DNA of 33,914 bases from Thermoproteota archaeon (GCA_030837285.1 JAUPKU010000021.1:1-33914); one strand, 5' to 3'. Shown: positions 1 through 9,212, numbered from the stretch's first letter. Made by a program: numbers and translations. Notes: generated from the letters alone by a model not told the origin.

Positions 1-362
1 ATAGAACGTCTCAAAAAAACAATAGAAAAGCAACGAAAAAAATCATGACAAATAACAGTCCCTCTCCATACCGAACCCCATGAAATTGAATCATTTTCTG
101 CACATTTTCCCAGACAAAAAACCCAAAAAACCCATAAACCAACCAGAAAAGCACAATCCAGCCACATCAACCCCCTACCCCCCAAGACAACAGAACCTCA
201 GCCTCAGAGAGACAGAAACAAACACTCATCTCTCCTCAGAACCCGCCACGAATAAATAATCCGAACTCCCATTCCAAGACAAACGCAAAGAGAAAAAAGC
301 TATCGACAGTTTAAAGCCTCTTCAATGAATCGAAAATAGGATGCAGGAGGAACAATAGAAGA

Positions 363-785
363 TTGACTAGAGGAATATCTGATGAGCGCTCACTCGTAAA
401 GCTCCTCTGGAACAGGGGATTTGCAGTAATGCGAGCTCCAGCCTCAGGCTCCTCAACCAAGATGGCAAGACCAGACATCATAGCCGGAAACAGCAACAGG
501 AACCTACAGTACGCAATTGAAGTGAAGACCACTCACGACGAAGTCTTATACATAGCCAGAGAATCGATAAACCAGCTTGTAGAATTCGCAGAACGCTTCG
601 GTTGCCAGCCGATAGTAGCCCTAAAATTCAAGAGCAGACTGAAATCCTGGATATTCATTCAGCCACAACAACTGATGATCACTCCAGCCCAAAACTATAA
701 GACTACATGCCCCGAAGCACAGAGAATTGGAATTGACTTCAAAACGCTGATAGGCGAAGGAAAACAACTGAAACTAGTTCCTTGA
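363..785 (+). CDS. hjc: Holliday junction resolvase Hjc (archaeal)
   Basis: 140 aa with RGFAVMRAPASGSS...ARPDIIAG...AIEVKTT, the archaeal Hjc nuclease pattern; TTG start preceded by GGAGG (346-350). Confidence 0.9.
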   Translation: MTRGISDERSLVKLLWNRGFAVMRAPASGSSTKMARPDIIAGNSNRNLQYAIEVKTTHDEVLYIARESINQLVEFAERFGCQPIVALKFKSRLKSWIFIQPQQLMITPAQNYKTTCPEAQRIGIDFKTLIGEGKQLKLVP

Positions 786-803
786 GAGGAGACGGAGAAA
801 ACA

Positions 804-1241
804 ATGGAAGAAACGAGGATACGAACCGTAACCAAGGAAGACTTGCCAGCTATACAAAAGATAGAGCATGCATCCTTCAAAGACCCCTACCCAAAAGCCT
901 TCATGGAATATCTCTACCACACCAACAAGAGTACCTTCTTCACAGCAGAGAGTAAAGGAGAAATCGCCGGATACATCATCGCATCCCAAGAAGACAGCAT
1001 GGGACACATTATCGCAATAGCCACCCAACAATCGGAGAGAAGAAAACACATTGGCACCAAACTCATGGAAGCGATTATTGAAATCTTCCTAAAATCGAAG
1101 ATACCAACAATCCGCCTTGAAGTCAGAAAAAACAATATAGAAGCCCAGAAATTCTATGAAAAACTAGGATTCAAGTACTCCTACACCATAGAAGGATACT
1201 ACGGAGACGAAGACGGCTTAGTTTATTACAAGTCCCTATAA
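804..1241 (+). CDS. rimI: GNAT acetyltransferase, RimI-like (ribosomal protein / N-terminal acetyltransferase)
   Basis: 145 aa; IRTVTKEDLPAIQKIE..., RRKHIGTKLM acetyl-CoA loop, LEVRKNNIEAQKFYEKLGF motif. Confidence 0.85.
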   Translation: MEETRIRTVTKEDLPAIQKIEHASFKDPYPKAFMEYLYHTNKSTFFTAESKGEIAGYIIASQEDSMGHIIAIATQQSERRKHIGTKLMEAIIEIFLKSKIPTIRLEVRKNNIEAQKFYEKLGFKYSYTIEGYYGDEDGLVYYKSL

Positions 1242-1315
1242 CCACACATAAAACGTCCCACACACCCAAAATAAAAACCAAGAAAGTCTGCTTGCCACTT
1301 GGAACTTGCCAGTAA

Positions 1316-1774
1316 TCATCTGCGCTCTACTACCCCCTTGTACTGATTGTAAGCTTCAAAGGAGAAAGCTGTAACACTAAGAACAACGACAAACAAGACG
1401 ACAAGATCTCGGAAATCCCATCTGAAGGGCCAGAAGAGTAAGTACGCGAACAAGACTCCAGACATAAGGGCACTATAGAACACTAACCTCGGAACGAGCC
1501 TACCCCTCAATCGTACGAAGCCCTGGAGAACACCCATATGCTCACCCTCACTTGCCTTGTACTTTCCCTCTGAATTACTCTCGATGAGCCGCAACATCAA
1601 AAGTTTGTTAATGTGATACTGCGCCAAACTAGGTGTAGAGAGGCTCAAAGCCCTCCAAACCTCCCTGACCCCCTGTGGCCTATCAGACGTGAGAATGTAG
1701 AGGTACACGTTCCATGTTGTCCCCGAAATCCTATTTCTATTTCCGGCCACCATTTTGAGAGATGACTCCTCCAA
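1316..1774 (-). CDS. winged-helix-like protein with two C-terminal TM segments
   Basis: N-terminal wHTH-like segment (GVREVWRALSLSTPSLAQYHINKLLMLRLIE) followed by two hydrophobic stretches. Confidence 0.6.
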   Translation of the reverse strand: MEESSLKMVAGNRNRISGTTWNVYLYILTSDRPQGVREVWRALSLSTPSLAQYHINKLLMLRLIESNSEGKYKASEGEHMGVLQGFVRLRGRLVPRLVFYSALMSGVLFAYLLFWPFRWDFRDLVVLFVVVLSVTAFSFEAYNQYKGVVERR

Positions 1775-1810
1775 GACCCCTCTACCCCCACCAATTATAA
1801 AAAGGCATTT

Positions 1811-3664
1811 CTAAGGCAGCACTATCCTACCTAATTCTTCCAGACTAGCTAAATCGTTCATAGCAACCATCTTATCTGAAACAGTGTAGAGAACATCCCC
1901 AATGAAAAGAGCCCTCTTCACAAAGTAGGGTGAGTAGGAGTAATAGCTCATCGCCAAATCCGTCGTTCCATTCAAATGTGTGACACTTCCCTTAAACACA
2001 ATTTCCGACAAAGTCACATTGAAGACATAGACACCCTGCCACACATAGTCACCATAAGCATAAGACGGAACACCCTGAGGATACTTTGAGGGATTTATCT
2101 TAGCAAGCAATACAGGCAGTGCCAGAAGTTGTTTTGAACTACTAAAGAGGAGAGCCTTAGGATCAGTCAATACAGAAGAATCCGTTCCCCTATCGCCAAT
2201 CACGTACTGATATACTTCCCTTGGTTGAGATACGTTGCTAACATCAAAGAGAGAGATTTTTACACCCTGATACCAAGCAAAGCTTCCAGTCTCGGACTCA
2301 ACAGTCTCCTTACCCACCCCTATCAGATGCGTCGCATCGTATGGGTGAAGATAGTCAGAGTAGCCCGGTATCTTCAATTCACCAAGTACCTTTGGATTCT
2401 TCGAATCCTCTAAGCTAATCACGAAGAGTGGATCAACCTTCTTGAAGGTCACAATATAACACCTGTCTCCCACAAATCTGGCTGAGTGAAAAGTCTCATG
2501 AGGGGCAAGCCCTTCAAGCTTCCCCATAACTTCTAGCTTCTCATCAAGAATGTAAACGCTGTTTGATGTTCCATTAGTCGTCGCGATTCTGAATAAGCCA
2601 TTATACTCATCCATCGAGTACTGATTCAAAGCCCATCCTGAAACATGTCCATCAGCGACGTACGCAATATCTCCATTCTTTATATTAATCTTATGAATAT
2701 CAGTCAAACCAGACGTGAGGTAAATGTTCTCCGCCGAAACATAAACGGTTGAAGTAGCCCCAAGAAGGAAAGACTCTATCTTCGGCGTCTGCCCAGCGTT
2801 CTTCACGCTGAAAGCAACTACATTCGTGAAGTAATAGTAGTAATCAGGGAGTTCAGGGTGATAGACGCTCGTAGCCTCTATCTTTATCAAGCCATTTCCT
2901 GAACGAACCTCTGGAAGAATCACAGAATTGTTGTTCACGACTTGAGCTGGCTTGTTTATAATAGCATACACATAATCACCGATCATTCTCGAACTGATAT
3001 AGGAGCCATCTATAGAAACAAACCTCTCCAAGATCACCTGAGATCTATTAGAAACATCATAGACTCTAATGGACGCGTTCGCCGAATCGTAGTAATAGTA
3101 ACCGTAGTCAGACTTGTATCCTGATGTATAAGTCCACAAACCAGATGATTGTGTAAAGACTACTAGCTTCTCACCATTAAAGAAGATTCCTTCTACTGTT
3201 GCGTTAAGACTCAACTTCGAAAGTAACTCCGCCTTATTGGTTGGATAAGCCCGAAGGATGTACACAAATGACCCTGAAGCCAAATAGATGTACGCTCCAT
3301 CTGTCTTAACGATATCAGCCTCATCAACGCCTTCTACCTGAATATTGGTCGTCGAGTAATCAGAGGTCCCCGCCACATCCGCACTTGTGAACGCATTAAT
3401 ATTTGGAGCCTTAGTCCACATTTGACCAGATTGACCAAATGACCTAAGACCGTCCAACAGAGACTTTGGCATATCCTGGGGCGACGTCTTCAAGAAGTCT
3501 ACAAGTTCTTGGTAAGAAGAGAACCGCGTGAGCGACTCCGCTTTCAGCAAGTACACACCTCCTACATTCCACATGATACCGCCGAAGACGCTACCAATAA
3601 CAATTGCCACTAAAGCGTAAGAGACAAGTCGTCTACTGCTGGGATAGAATCTTCTATATTCCAT
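1811..3664 (-). CDS. secreted/membrane-anchored beta-propeller domain protein
   Basis: N-terminal TM (LVSYALVAIVIGSVFGGIMW), then NIQVEGVDEADIVKTDGAYIYLASGSFVYILRAYP typical of archaeal/bacterial beta-propeller proteins. The ORF track extends to 3823, but Met at 3664 (MEYRRFYPSSRR) just before the TM looks like the start. Confidence 0.8.
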   Translation of the reverse strand: MEYRRFYPSSRRLVSYALVAIVIGSVFGGIMWNVGGVYLLKAESLTRFSSYQELVDFLKTSPQDMPKSLLDGLRSFGQSGQMWTKAPNINAFTSADVAGTSDYSTTNIQVEGVDEADIVKTDGAYIYLASGSFVYILRAYPTNKAELLSKLSLNATVEGIFFNGEKLVVFTQSSGLWTYTSGYKSDYGYYYYDSANASIRVYDVSNRSQVILERFVSIDGSYISSRMIGDYVYAIINKPAQVVNNNSVILPEVRSGNGLIKIEATSVYHPELPDYYYYFTNVVAFSVKNAGQTPKIESFLLGATSTVYVSAENIYLTSGLTDIHKINIKNGDIAYVADGHVSGWALNQYSMDEYNGLFRIATTNGTSNSVYILDEKLEVMGKLEGLAPHETFHSARFVGDRCYIVTFKKVDPLFVISLEDSKNPKVLGELKIPGYSDYLHPYDATHLIGVGKETVESETGSFAWYQGVKISLFDVSNVSQPREVYQYVIGDRGTDSSVLTDPKALLFSSSKQLLALPVLLAKINPSKYPQGVPSYAYGDYVWQGVYVFNVTLSEIVFKGSVTHLNGTTDLAMSYYSYSPYFVKRALFIGDVLYTVSDKMVAMNDLASLEELGRIVLP

Positions 3665-3904
3665 TTTCCTCACAATAAATAGTGAAGATGTACCCTCAAT
3701 ATAATACCACGTTTTAGAATGAGTGTTCAAAAGAATAGAACACAATCTAATAATACAGAAAACATGAAGATTATTGAATAAACAAGCCTTTTTTAGAGGA
3801 TTTAGAAAGAAACTAGTTTTCAACGAGCATGAATATTGTTTTTAACGAAAATGAGGAAGAGGATATAAGACTAATCCAGCTCATCCTTTCTTAAGGGAAA
3901 GTCT

Positions 3905-6235
3905 ATGAAGCTTCGATTCTGGCTTTTAGATATAAATGATGCAATTACAGAGAAGGGGGCAGAGATACATTTATGGGGACTAGACGATACTGCCAATCAT
4001 ATACTGGTTGTTGATAAAAGCTTTCCACCATACTTCTATCTCTTACTAGAAGACAAAGCCGATATCAAGGAAGTGGTAAGAGAAATAGAAGTGAAGAAGT
4101 CTCCTGATGCTGTCATTGAAGAAGATTTAGAAAGGAAGTATTTTGGAAAGCCTGTTAAAGCTGTTAAAATCACTTGCAGAGATCCGAATTCAATCGCGAA
4201 AAACACAAATTCTTTAGGAAAAATCAATGGCGTGAAAGCAAGCCTAGAAGATGACATTCGCTACTCCTTTAGATACTTGATTGACAATGACGTTTATCCT
4301 TGTGGCTGGCATGAGATAGATGTTGATAAAATAGAAGAAAAATCTGACAATAAGATAGAAGAAATCTATGTAGCAAAATCTCATCCCAGAGCCATACAAA
4401 AATCTAGCACTCCTTCTCTTAGAATCCTCGCCTTTTCCATTGTTTGCTACAGTCCCAAGGGATCTCCGAAGCCAGATAAGAATCCTGTAGTAATGATTTC
4501 CACCGCCACAAGCAATGGAAAAACGATGCAATTCGTATCTGAAGGATCAAATGACAAGAAAGTAATCGAAAGCTTCATAGAAGGCATACAGACCTATGAC
4601 CCCGACATAATTGTGGGATATGGTTCAAATTCGTTCGAGTGGCCCTTCCTCTTGCAAAGATCGAAGAAACTTGGCATAAAACTTAAAGTAGACAGACAAG
4701 GGGGAGAACCTCATACAAGTGTTTACGGTCATGTATCAGTAACTGGACGAATTAACATAGACTTCTTCGATCTATCCGATGAGATTGAGGAAGTGAAGAT
4801 TAAGACTCTAGAGAATATTGCTGAGTACTTAGGAGCAACTAAAAAGGCTGATGAGATGCTAATCGATGACATGGACATACCTCGGTACTGGGAAGATAAT
4901 AGCAAGCAATCGATCCTATCGGAATACTCCTTGAAGAAAGCTTCAACTATTTTGAGAGTGGGACAGAATCTTCTCAACTTCTCGATGCAGCTCTCCTATT
5001 TAGTAGGTTTGCCCCCAGATCAAATAGGTGCGGCGGCAGTGGGTTTTAGGACGGAATCCTACCTAATCAGACAAGCTTACAAGATTAAGGAGTTGATTCC
5101 CCATAGAATAGAAAGACCTTACTTCCCTTACAAAGGTGCCACTGTCCTTGAGCCAAAGCCCGGACTCCATGGGAAAACCGCTGTCTTGGACTTTAGATCT
5201 ATGTATCCAAACATTATGATAGCCAAAAACATTTCGCCAGATACATATCTCGAATCTGGAGAAAAGAATCCCTACTTAGGAGTATATGTTGCACCTGAAA
5301 TGGGGTATTCATTTAGGAAGAGCCCTCCGGGTTTTTACAATAAAGTCCTATCAACCCTGATTGAGGCAAGGGACGATATCAGAGACAAACTGAAGAATAC
5401 TGATCCTAAAAAGACAGAGTATAGAGTTCTGGATTCAAGGCAAAGAGCAGTCAAGATAATAACAAACGCTGTCTATGGTTACGCGGGTTGGATAGGCGCT
5501 AGATGGTATGTCCGTGAAGTCGCAGAAGCTACGGCTGCTTGGGGTAGATACACAATTGCTCATGCTATAGATCTAGCTGAAAAAGAAGGATTAGAAGTGA
5601 TTTATGGAGATACCGATAGTCTCTTCGTCTTATTTGACTCTGAGAAGATCGATCGCTTCATAGAAGATGTTCAAAGAGATTTAGGTTTAGAAATTAGTGC
5701 TAACGAAGTCTATGAGCGTATCTTCTTCACAGAAGCAAAGAAACGGTATGCAGGAATATTCACTGATGGACGACTTGACATAGTAGGATTAGAGGTTGCA
5801 AGAGGTGATTGGAGCGAGGCTGCCAAGAGAGTCCAAGAAGGCATCTTGGAAATAATTTTGAAAGGGAAGATAATTCAAAAGGCTACATCCTTCGTTCGGC
5901 AATACATCTTAGACCTCAGGGAAGGAAAGATTCCGTTCAGTGACCTAATAATCTGGAAGACACTAACAAGAGATGTGTCTGAATATGTGGTAAAGGTTCC
6001 TCACGCTGAAGCTGCTAAACGCCTTCTGAGGGAGGGATGGGAGGTAGCACGTGGAGATAAGATTGGCTTCGTCATTGTCAAAGGAAGAGGAAAGCTTCAT
6101 GAAAGAGCTGTTCCCTATTCTATTGCTACATATAGCGAAATTGACCTTGCATTCTATGAGGAACAGCAGATTATCCCGGCAGCAAGTAGAATCTTATCAA
6201 TCTTCAATGTTCCAATTGAAAGTCTAAAGCCCTAA
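3905..6235 (+). CDS. polB: family-B DNA polymerase with degenerate 3'-5' exonuclease motifs
   Basis: 776 aa; motif A DFRSMYPNIM, motif B KIITNAVYGYAG, motif C YGDTDSLFV; PolB linker QLSYLVGLPPDQIGAAAVGFRTESYL. Confidence 0.93.
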   Translation: MKLRFWLLDINDAITEKGAEIHLWGLDDTANHILVVDKSFPPYFYLLLEDKADIKEVVREIEVKKSPDAVIEEDLERKYFGKPVKAVKITCRDPNSIAKNTNSLGKINGVKASLEDDIRYSFRYLIDNDVYPCGWHEIDVDKIEEKSDNKIEEIYVAKSHPRAIQKSSTPSLRILAFSIVCYSPKGSPKPDKNPVVMISTATSNGKTMQFVSEGSNDKKVIESFIEGIQTYDPDIIVGYGSNSFEWPFLLQRSKKLGIKLKVDRQGGEPHTSVYGHVSVTGRINIDFFDLSDEIEEVKIKTLENIAEYLGATKKADEMLIDDMDIPRYWEDNSKQSILSEYSLKKASTILRVGQNLLNFSMQLSYLVGLPPDQIGAAAVGFRTESYLIRQAYKIKELIPHRIERPYFPYKGATVLEPKPGLHGKTAVLDFRSMYPNIMIAKNISPDTYLESGEKNPYLGVYVAPEMGYSFRKSPPGFYNKVLSTLIEARDDIRDKLKNTDPKKTEYRVLDSRQRAVKIITNAVYGYAGWIGARWYVREVAEATAAWGRYTIAHAIDLAEKEGLEVIYGDTDSLFVLFDSEKIDRFIEDVQRDLGLEISANEVYERIFFTEAKKRYAGIFTDGRLDIVGLEVARGDWSEAAKRVQEGILEIILKGKIIQKATSFVRQYILDLREGKIPFSDLIIWKTLTRDVSEYVVKVPHAEAAKRLLREGWEVARGDKIGFVIVKGRGKLHERAVPYSIATYSEIDLAFYEEQQIIPAASRILSIFNVPIESLKP

Positions 6236-6405
6236 ATCTTCTGTTATAGATTCTCTGAAACATCCCACCATACACAACAAGCGGGTTTTGGGCACATCTC
6301 TAAATTTTTTCACTAAGAGAATGTTTAAGAGCGTCCTTTACAAGGAAGAAAAAGAAGTGCACACTGAATATTCTTCTTAAAAAAGAATCAAAGGGATGCT
6401 AAGCA

Positions 6406-6894
6406 TTGAAGCTAGTTCCATGGAGTCAAATTGAGTCTTGGGCATGCATTGGCTGCGGTGAATGCTGTAAGCTGACAGTGCAAGTAACCACAAAGGAATG
6501 GTTGGATTTGACTAGACTCTACGGTCCAGGACTTGTCGAGCAGAATATAGAAGGATTTTGGCTGAGGAAGACCCTTAACAGTGATTGCCCCTTCCTTTAC
6601 AGATTCCCAGAAAGATGGATATGCGGCCTACAACCTATGAAACCTCTTGCATGCAAATTATGGCCTTTCAGAATTTGCGGTTCTGCGAAGTATGGAATGT
6701 CAGATGAGTCATTATACAAATACAAGAATGAAAACCTTCACGTATACGGTTTTCCACAGTGCCCAGGCTTCTCCTATGGTAAACCAACAGAACGATTTAT
6801 CCTCAAGACTCTCCCGGAATTCGTAGAAATCCAACTGGGAATGAGGAGAGAACAGTTCTACTCAACGTCAAGATTAAGACATGCAATATTTTAA
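6406..6894 (+). CDS. YkgJ-type cysteine cluster (CxxCxxCC) protein
   Basis: CIGCGECCKLTVQVT...CPFL...CGLQPMKPLACKLWPF pattern. Confidence 0.8.
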   Translation: MKLVPWSQIESWACIGCGECCKLTVQVTTKEWLDLTRLYGPGLVEQNIEGFWLRKTLNSDCPFLYRFPERWICGLQPMKPLACKLWPFRICGSAKYGMSDESLYKYKNENLHVYGFPQCPGFSYGKPTERFILKTLPEFVEIQLGMRREQFYSTSRLRHAIF

Positions 6895-6941
6895 GTCGAC
6901 AATAAAAAAAGGAAGTTTAGTGGAGATTTCTTCATTAGAGA

Positions 6942-7265
6942 CTACTTCATAGGTGAGTAGGCTGTTGGTCTGAGAATTGTGTTAACAACTCTCTCAACTA
7001 GAGGCCCGTCTTTCTCAGTCTCCCGAAAAGCCTTTAACCTATCTGGATCGGATGAAAAAGCACTCCACACCTTCTCTCTTTGCGCTAGACTATCCCAGGC
7101 AAGCATGTAATAGAGAACATTAGATGTACCAATATCGGCTTGCCAGAAGCCCACAACCCTAATTCCATACTTGTCAAAAAATTTTGTGGTAATCTTCTGA
7201 AACCTCTCATTAATTGCATTCATCTTCCCCGGCACAACCTCGTAGACTCTCCATTCATAAATCAT
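6942..7265 (-). CDS. NIPSNAP family protein
   Basis: 107 aa; MIYEWRVYEVVPGKMNAINERF...VVGFWQADIGTSNVLYYMLAWDSLAQREKVWSAFSSDP. Confidence 0.85.
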   Translation of the reverse strand: MIYEWRVYEVVPGKMNAINERFQKITTKFFDKYGIRVVGFWQADIGTSNVLYYMLAWDSLAQREKVWSAFSSDPDRLKAFRETEKDGPLVERVVNTILRPTAYSPMK

Positions 7266-7338
7266 ACATTATCACCTCTGTACTAGACATACTCCACTAA
7301 AAAATAAAACTATCCATTAAGAAACTTGATTCAACATA

Positions 7339-7450
7339 TGGCGCCGGGTGTGGGATTTGAACCCACGAGGCCCAAAGGGCCACAGACTTAGCAGGCCTGC
7401 TCCCTACCAGACTTCCCATCCTTGCTAAAAGGATTCTAGGATAACCCGGC
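7339..7450 (-). tRNA. tRNA-Ser(GCU), with encoded CCA, long variable arm and a D-loop intron
   Basis: Read on minus strand: acceptor GCCGGGT/ACCCGGC + G + CCA; anticodon stem CAGGC/GTCTG with loop CTGCTAA (anticodon GCT); variable arm GGCCC-TTT-GGGCC; T arm GTGGG-TTCAAAT-CCCAC; D stem TCCT/GGGA once the intron is removed. Confidence 0.93.
7412..7435 (-). other. 24-nt tRNA intron in the D-loop (between positions 15 and 16)
   Basis: AATCCTTTTAGCAAGGATGGGAAG interrupts TATCCTAG|TCTGGTAGGGAG; intron stem AUCCUU/AAGGAU, central helix UCCU/GGGA, 3-nt bulges AG^A and AG^U give a BHB-like fold. Confidence 0.82.
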
Positions 7451-7509
7451 TCTTCTTCTAAATGTTAAAGGCTTCCCATAAAAACGTTGTTTCTAGTCTC
7501 CAAGTAAAC

Positions 7510-7515
7510 TTTATA
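7510..7515 (+). promoter_or_regulatory. putative TATA box (box A) of the SRP RNA gene
   Basis: AAACTTTATAGT about 28-33 nt upstream of the inferred 5' end of the SRP RNA. Confidence 0.5.
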
Positions 7516-7542
7516 GTACTCATTCTTCCTTATTGGTTTTTG

Positions 7543-7827
7543 GCGATGGATCTAAGTGGGAGCTAGGGGTTCCCGAAGGAGCGCAAGCTTCGACCGCAAA
7601 CCCCCTTCATGGCGGACGATGCTGGAGTGAGGCGTTTAAGCTCCGCTAACATCAAAGTCTTCAAATGATGAGTATCCGTCCCATAGGGCTGATGGCTGGG
7701 CGAACTTGGCCAGGCTCGGAAGAGAGCAACCTAACCCTGGCTGTTCAGCGCTTAGGGGGTGGCGGATACGAGTGAGGAGGCGAGGTGTTGGTGGAAAACC
7801 GAGCGTCGATCTTCAGTGATCCATCGC
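7543..7827 (+). ncRNA. ffs: signal recognition particle RNA (archaeal 7S RNA)
   Basis: Helix 8 signature GGCGAACTTGGCCAGGCTCGGAAGAGAGCAACCTAACCCTGGCTG; 5' GCGATGGATC pairs with 3' GATCCATCGC (closing helix 1), about 285 nt. Confidence 0.92.
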
Positions 7828-7905
7828 TCTCTTTATTATTTCTTAGATTTTGTCTTGATAGAGTGAAAAAGAAATTTGGTGGTTGTATATTCTGTATAGT
7901 CTAAT

Positions 7906-8139
7906 TTAGCCACCAGAGAAGACTGGAGTCACAACGACCTCGTCTCCATCGCCCAGTCTTTCATGTTCATCCTCAACCTTTACTCCATTCTTGAAGATAA
8001 GAAAGGTATAGTAGTCCAGTGGGTACGAATCTCTTATCAGGCGCATTACCTCGGAGAGTTCCTTTGCCTCGATCATCTTTTCTCCATTCATTTCATCTGA
8101 TCGACCTAGAAAATTCAGTTTTACATGGACTTTTGCCAT
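7906..8139 (-). CDS. MoaD/ThiS/SAMP-type ubiquitin-like sulfur carrier protein
   Basis: 77 aa beta-grasp-like protein ending in VVVTPVFSGG (C-terminal diglycine). Confidence 0.8.
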   Translation of the reverse strand: MAKVHVKLNFLGRSDEMNGEKMIEAKELSEVMRLIRDSYPLDYYTFLIFKNGVKVEDEHERLGDGDEVVVTPVFSGG

Positions 8140-8697
8140 CGCTCATCACTTGAAATGCTAACTGAAAGTCTTATATACCTTTTCAATGTCGTAGAACCGC
8201 CAAATCGGAAGGCAGAAAGTGAATGTCTGATAAAAATATTTTCTTTTTAGTCTTTCCAAACTAGTCTCAGTTTAAGCAATGCTAAATTGATGAGAACTAT
8301 TTCTTTCAGCAAACAATGGTGAATAGAGAGTTCTTGAAAGATGTTCAACATAGAGATGCGGTTGAACTAAGTTCCAAAGTACTCAATATAAAAACATTAA
8401 CAATGTTTATCAAGATAGGATACCAGCAAACGAGTAATAAGATACGCACTTCTTTTTTGTTTCCAACTACAAGCTCAATCTCTTAAAGACTAAAACACAT
8501 GGCTAATTTGTGAAATGTACAAAGGACTATAGGTTAAATCCAAGGTGCATATATTCTTTAATTCAAAAGACTGACTTTAAGAATTGTCTTTAAGCTTTAT
8601 TTCCTCCAGTTTCTGATGTAAAGTTCAGTAAGCTTAATCTTGTACGGTGTAAGCAATTCTAAAGAATCAGGAGGTTAGTTGGTAATTTATCTGGAGT

Positions 8698-9144
8698 TTG
8701 ATTTCTTTGAGTGACTTCCTTGGGAAACTTCAAGACGGCGGATTCACTCTTTTTATCATAAAGGGTGGAAAGCCAATTTTCTCTAGCAAGATGGAGGGAA
8801 TGGGACCTCTACTCGAAGCTATAAATACTGTAGAACCGTCGAAGCTACATGGTTCAATCGTGGTTGATAAGATGGTTGGGAAGGCAGCAGCACTTCTCAT
8901 TTGCCTATTCAAGGCTCAGGAGGTGCATACGCATATAATGAGTTTAAGGGCTACAAAAGTCCTGGATAAGTATGACGTCAAATACGCTTTTGAAAAGGTT
9001 GTCCCGGAACTTCTGAATAAGTTTGGAACGGACATTTGCCCCTTTGAGAAAGCCATCATAGCAACAGATGACCTTGAGGAAGGATTTAAGAGATTGACTA
9101 GTGAAGCTAAAAGAATTTCTGCCTTGAAAAAAGCAATAGTCTGA
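8698..9144 (+). CDS. DUF1893 domain protein
   Basis: 148 aa; HGSIVVDKMVGKAAALLICLF...DKYDVKYAFEKVVPELLNKFGTDICPFEKAI matches the DUF1893 pattern as I recall it; TTG start. Confidence 0.7.
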   Translation: MISLSDFLGKLQDGGFTLFIIKGGKPIFSSKMEGMGPLLEAINTVEPSKLHGSIVVDKMVGKAAALLICLFKAQEVHTHIMSLRATKVLDKYDVKYAFEKVVPELLNKFGTDICPFEKAIIATDDLEEGFKRLTSEAKRISALKKAIV

Positions 9145-9212
9145 TTGAATTTTTTCGAAGACCTATTTCAAGAAGATTGTTCTTTTTGTAAGCTCCAAAA
9201 ACATTGGCATTC

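Noticed and set aside
170-190. C-tracts CCCCCTACCCCCC (G-tracts on minus) as a possible G-quadruplex
   Set aside because: Only two G-tracts in close proximity; four are needed for an intramolecular quadruplex.
774-1135. Antisense ORFs over rimI, and likewise over polB, arsM, MFS and cofD
   Set aside because: Shadow ORFs opposite strongly supported coding frames; no family resemblance.
3665-3823. N-terminal extension of the beta-propeller ORF to 3823
   Set aside because: The extension is not protein-like and sits upstream of a good Met preceding a TM anchor; likely over-extended ORF.
7664-7692. ATGATGAG...CTGATGG resembling C/D box elements
   Set aside because: Lies inside the well-supported SRP RNA; spacing and absent C'/D' boxes do not support a C/D sRNA.
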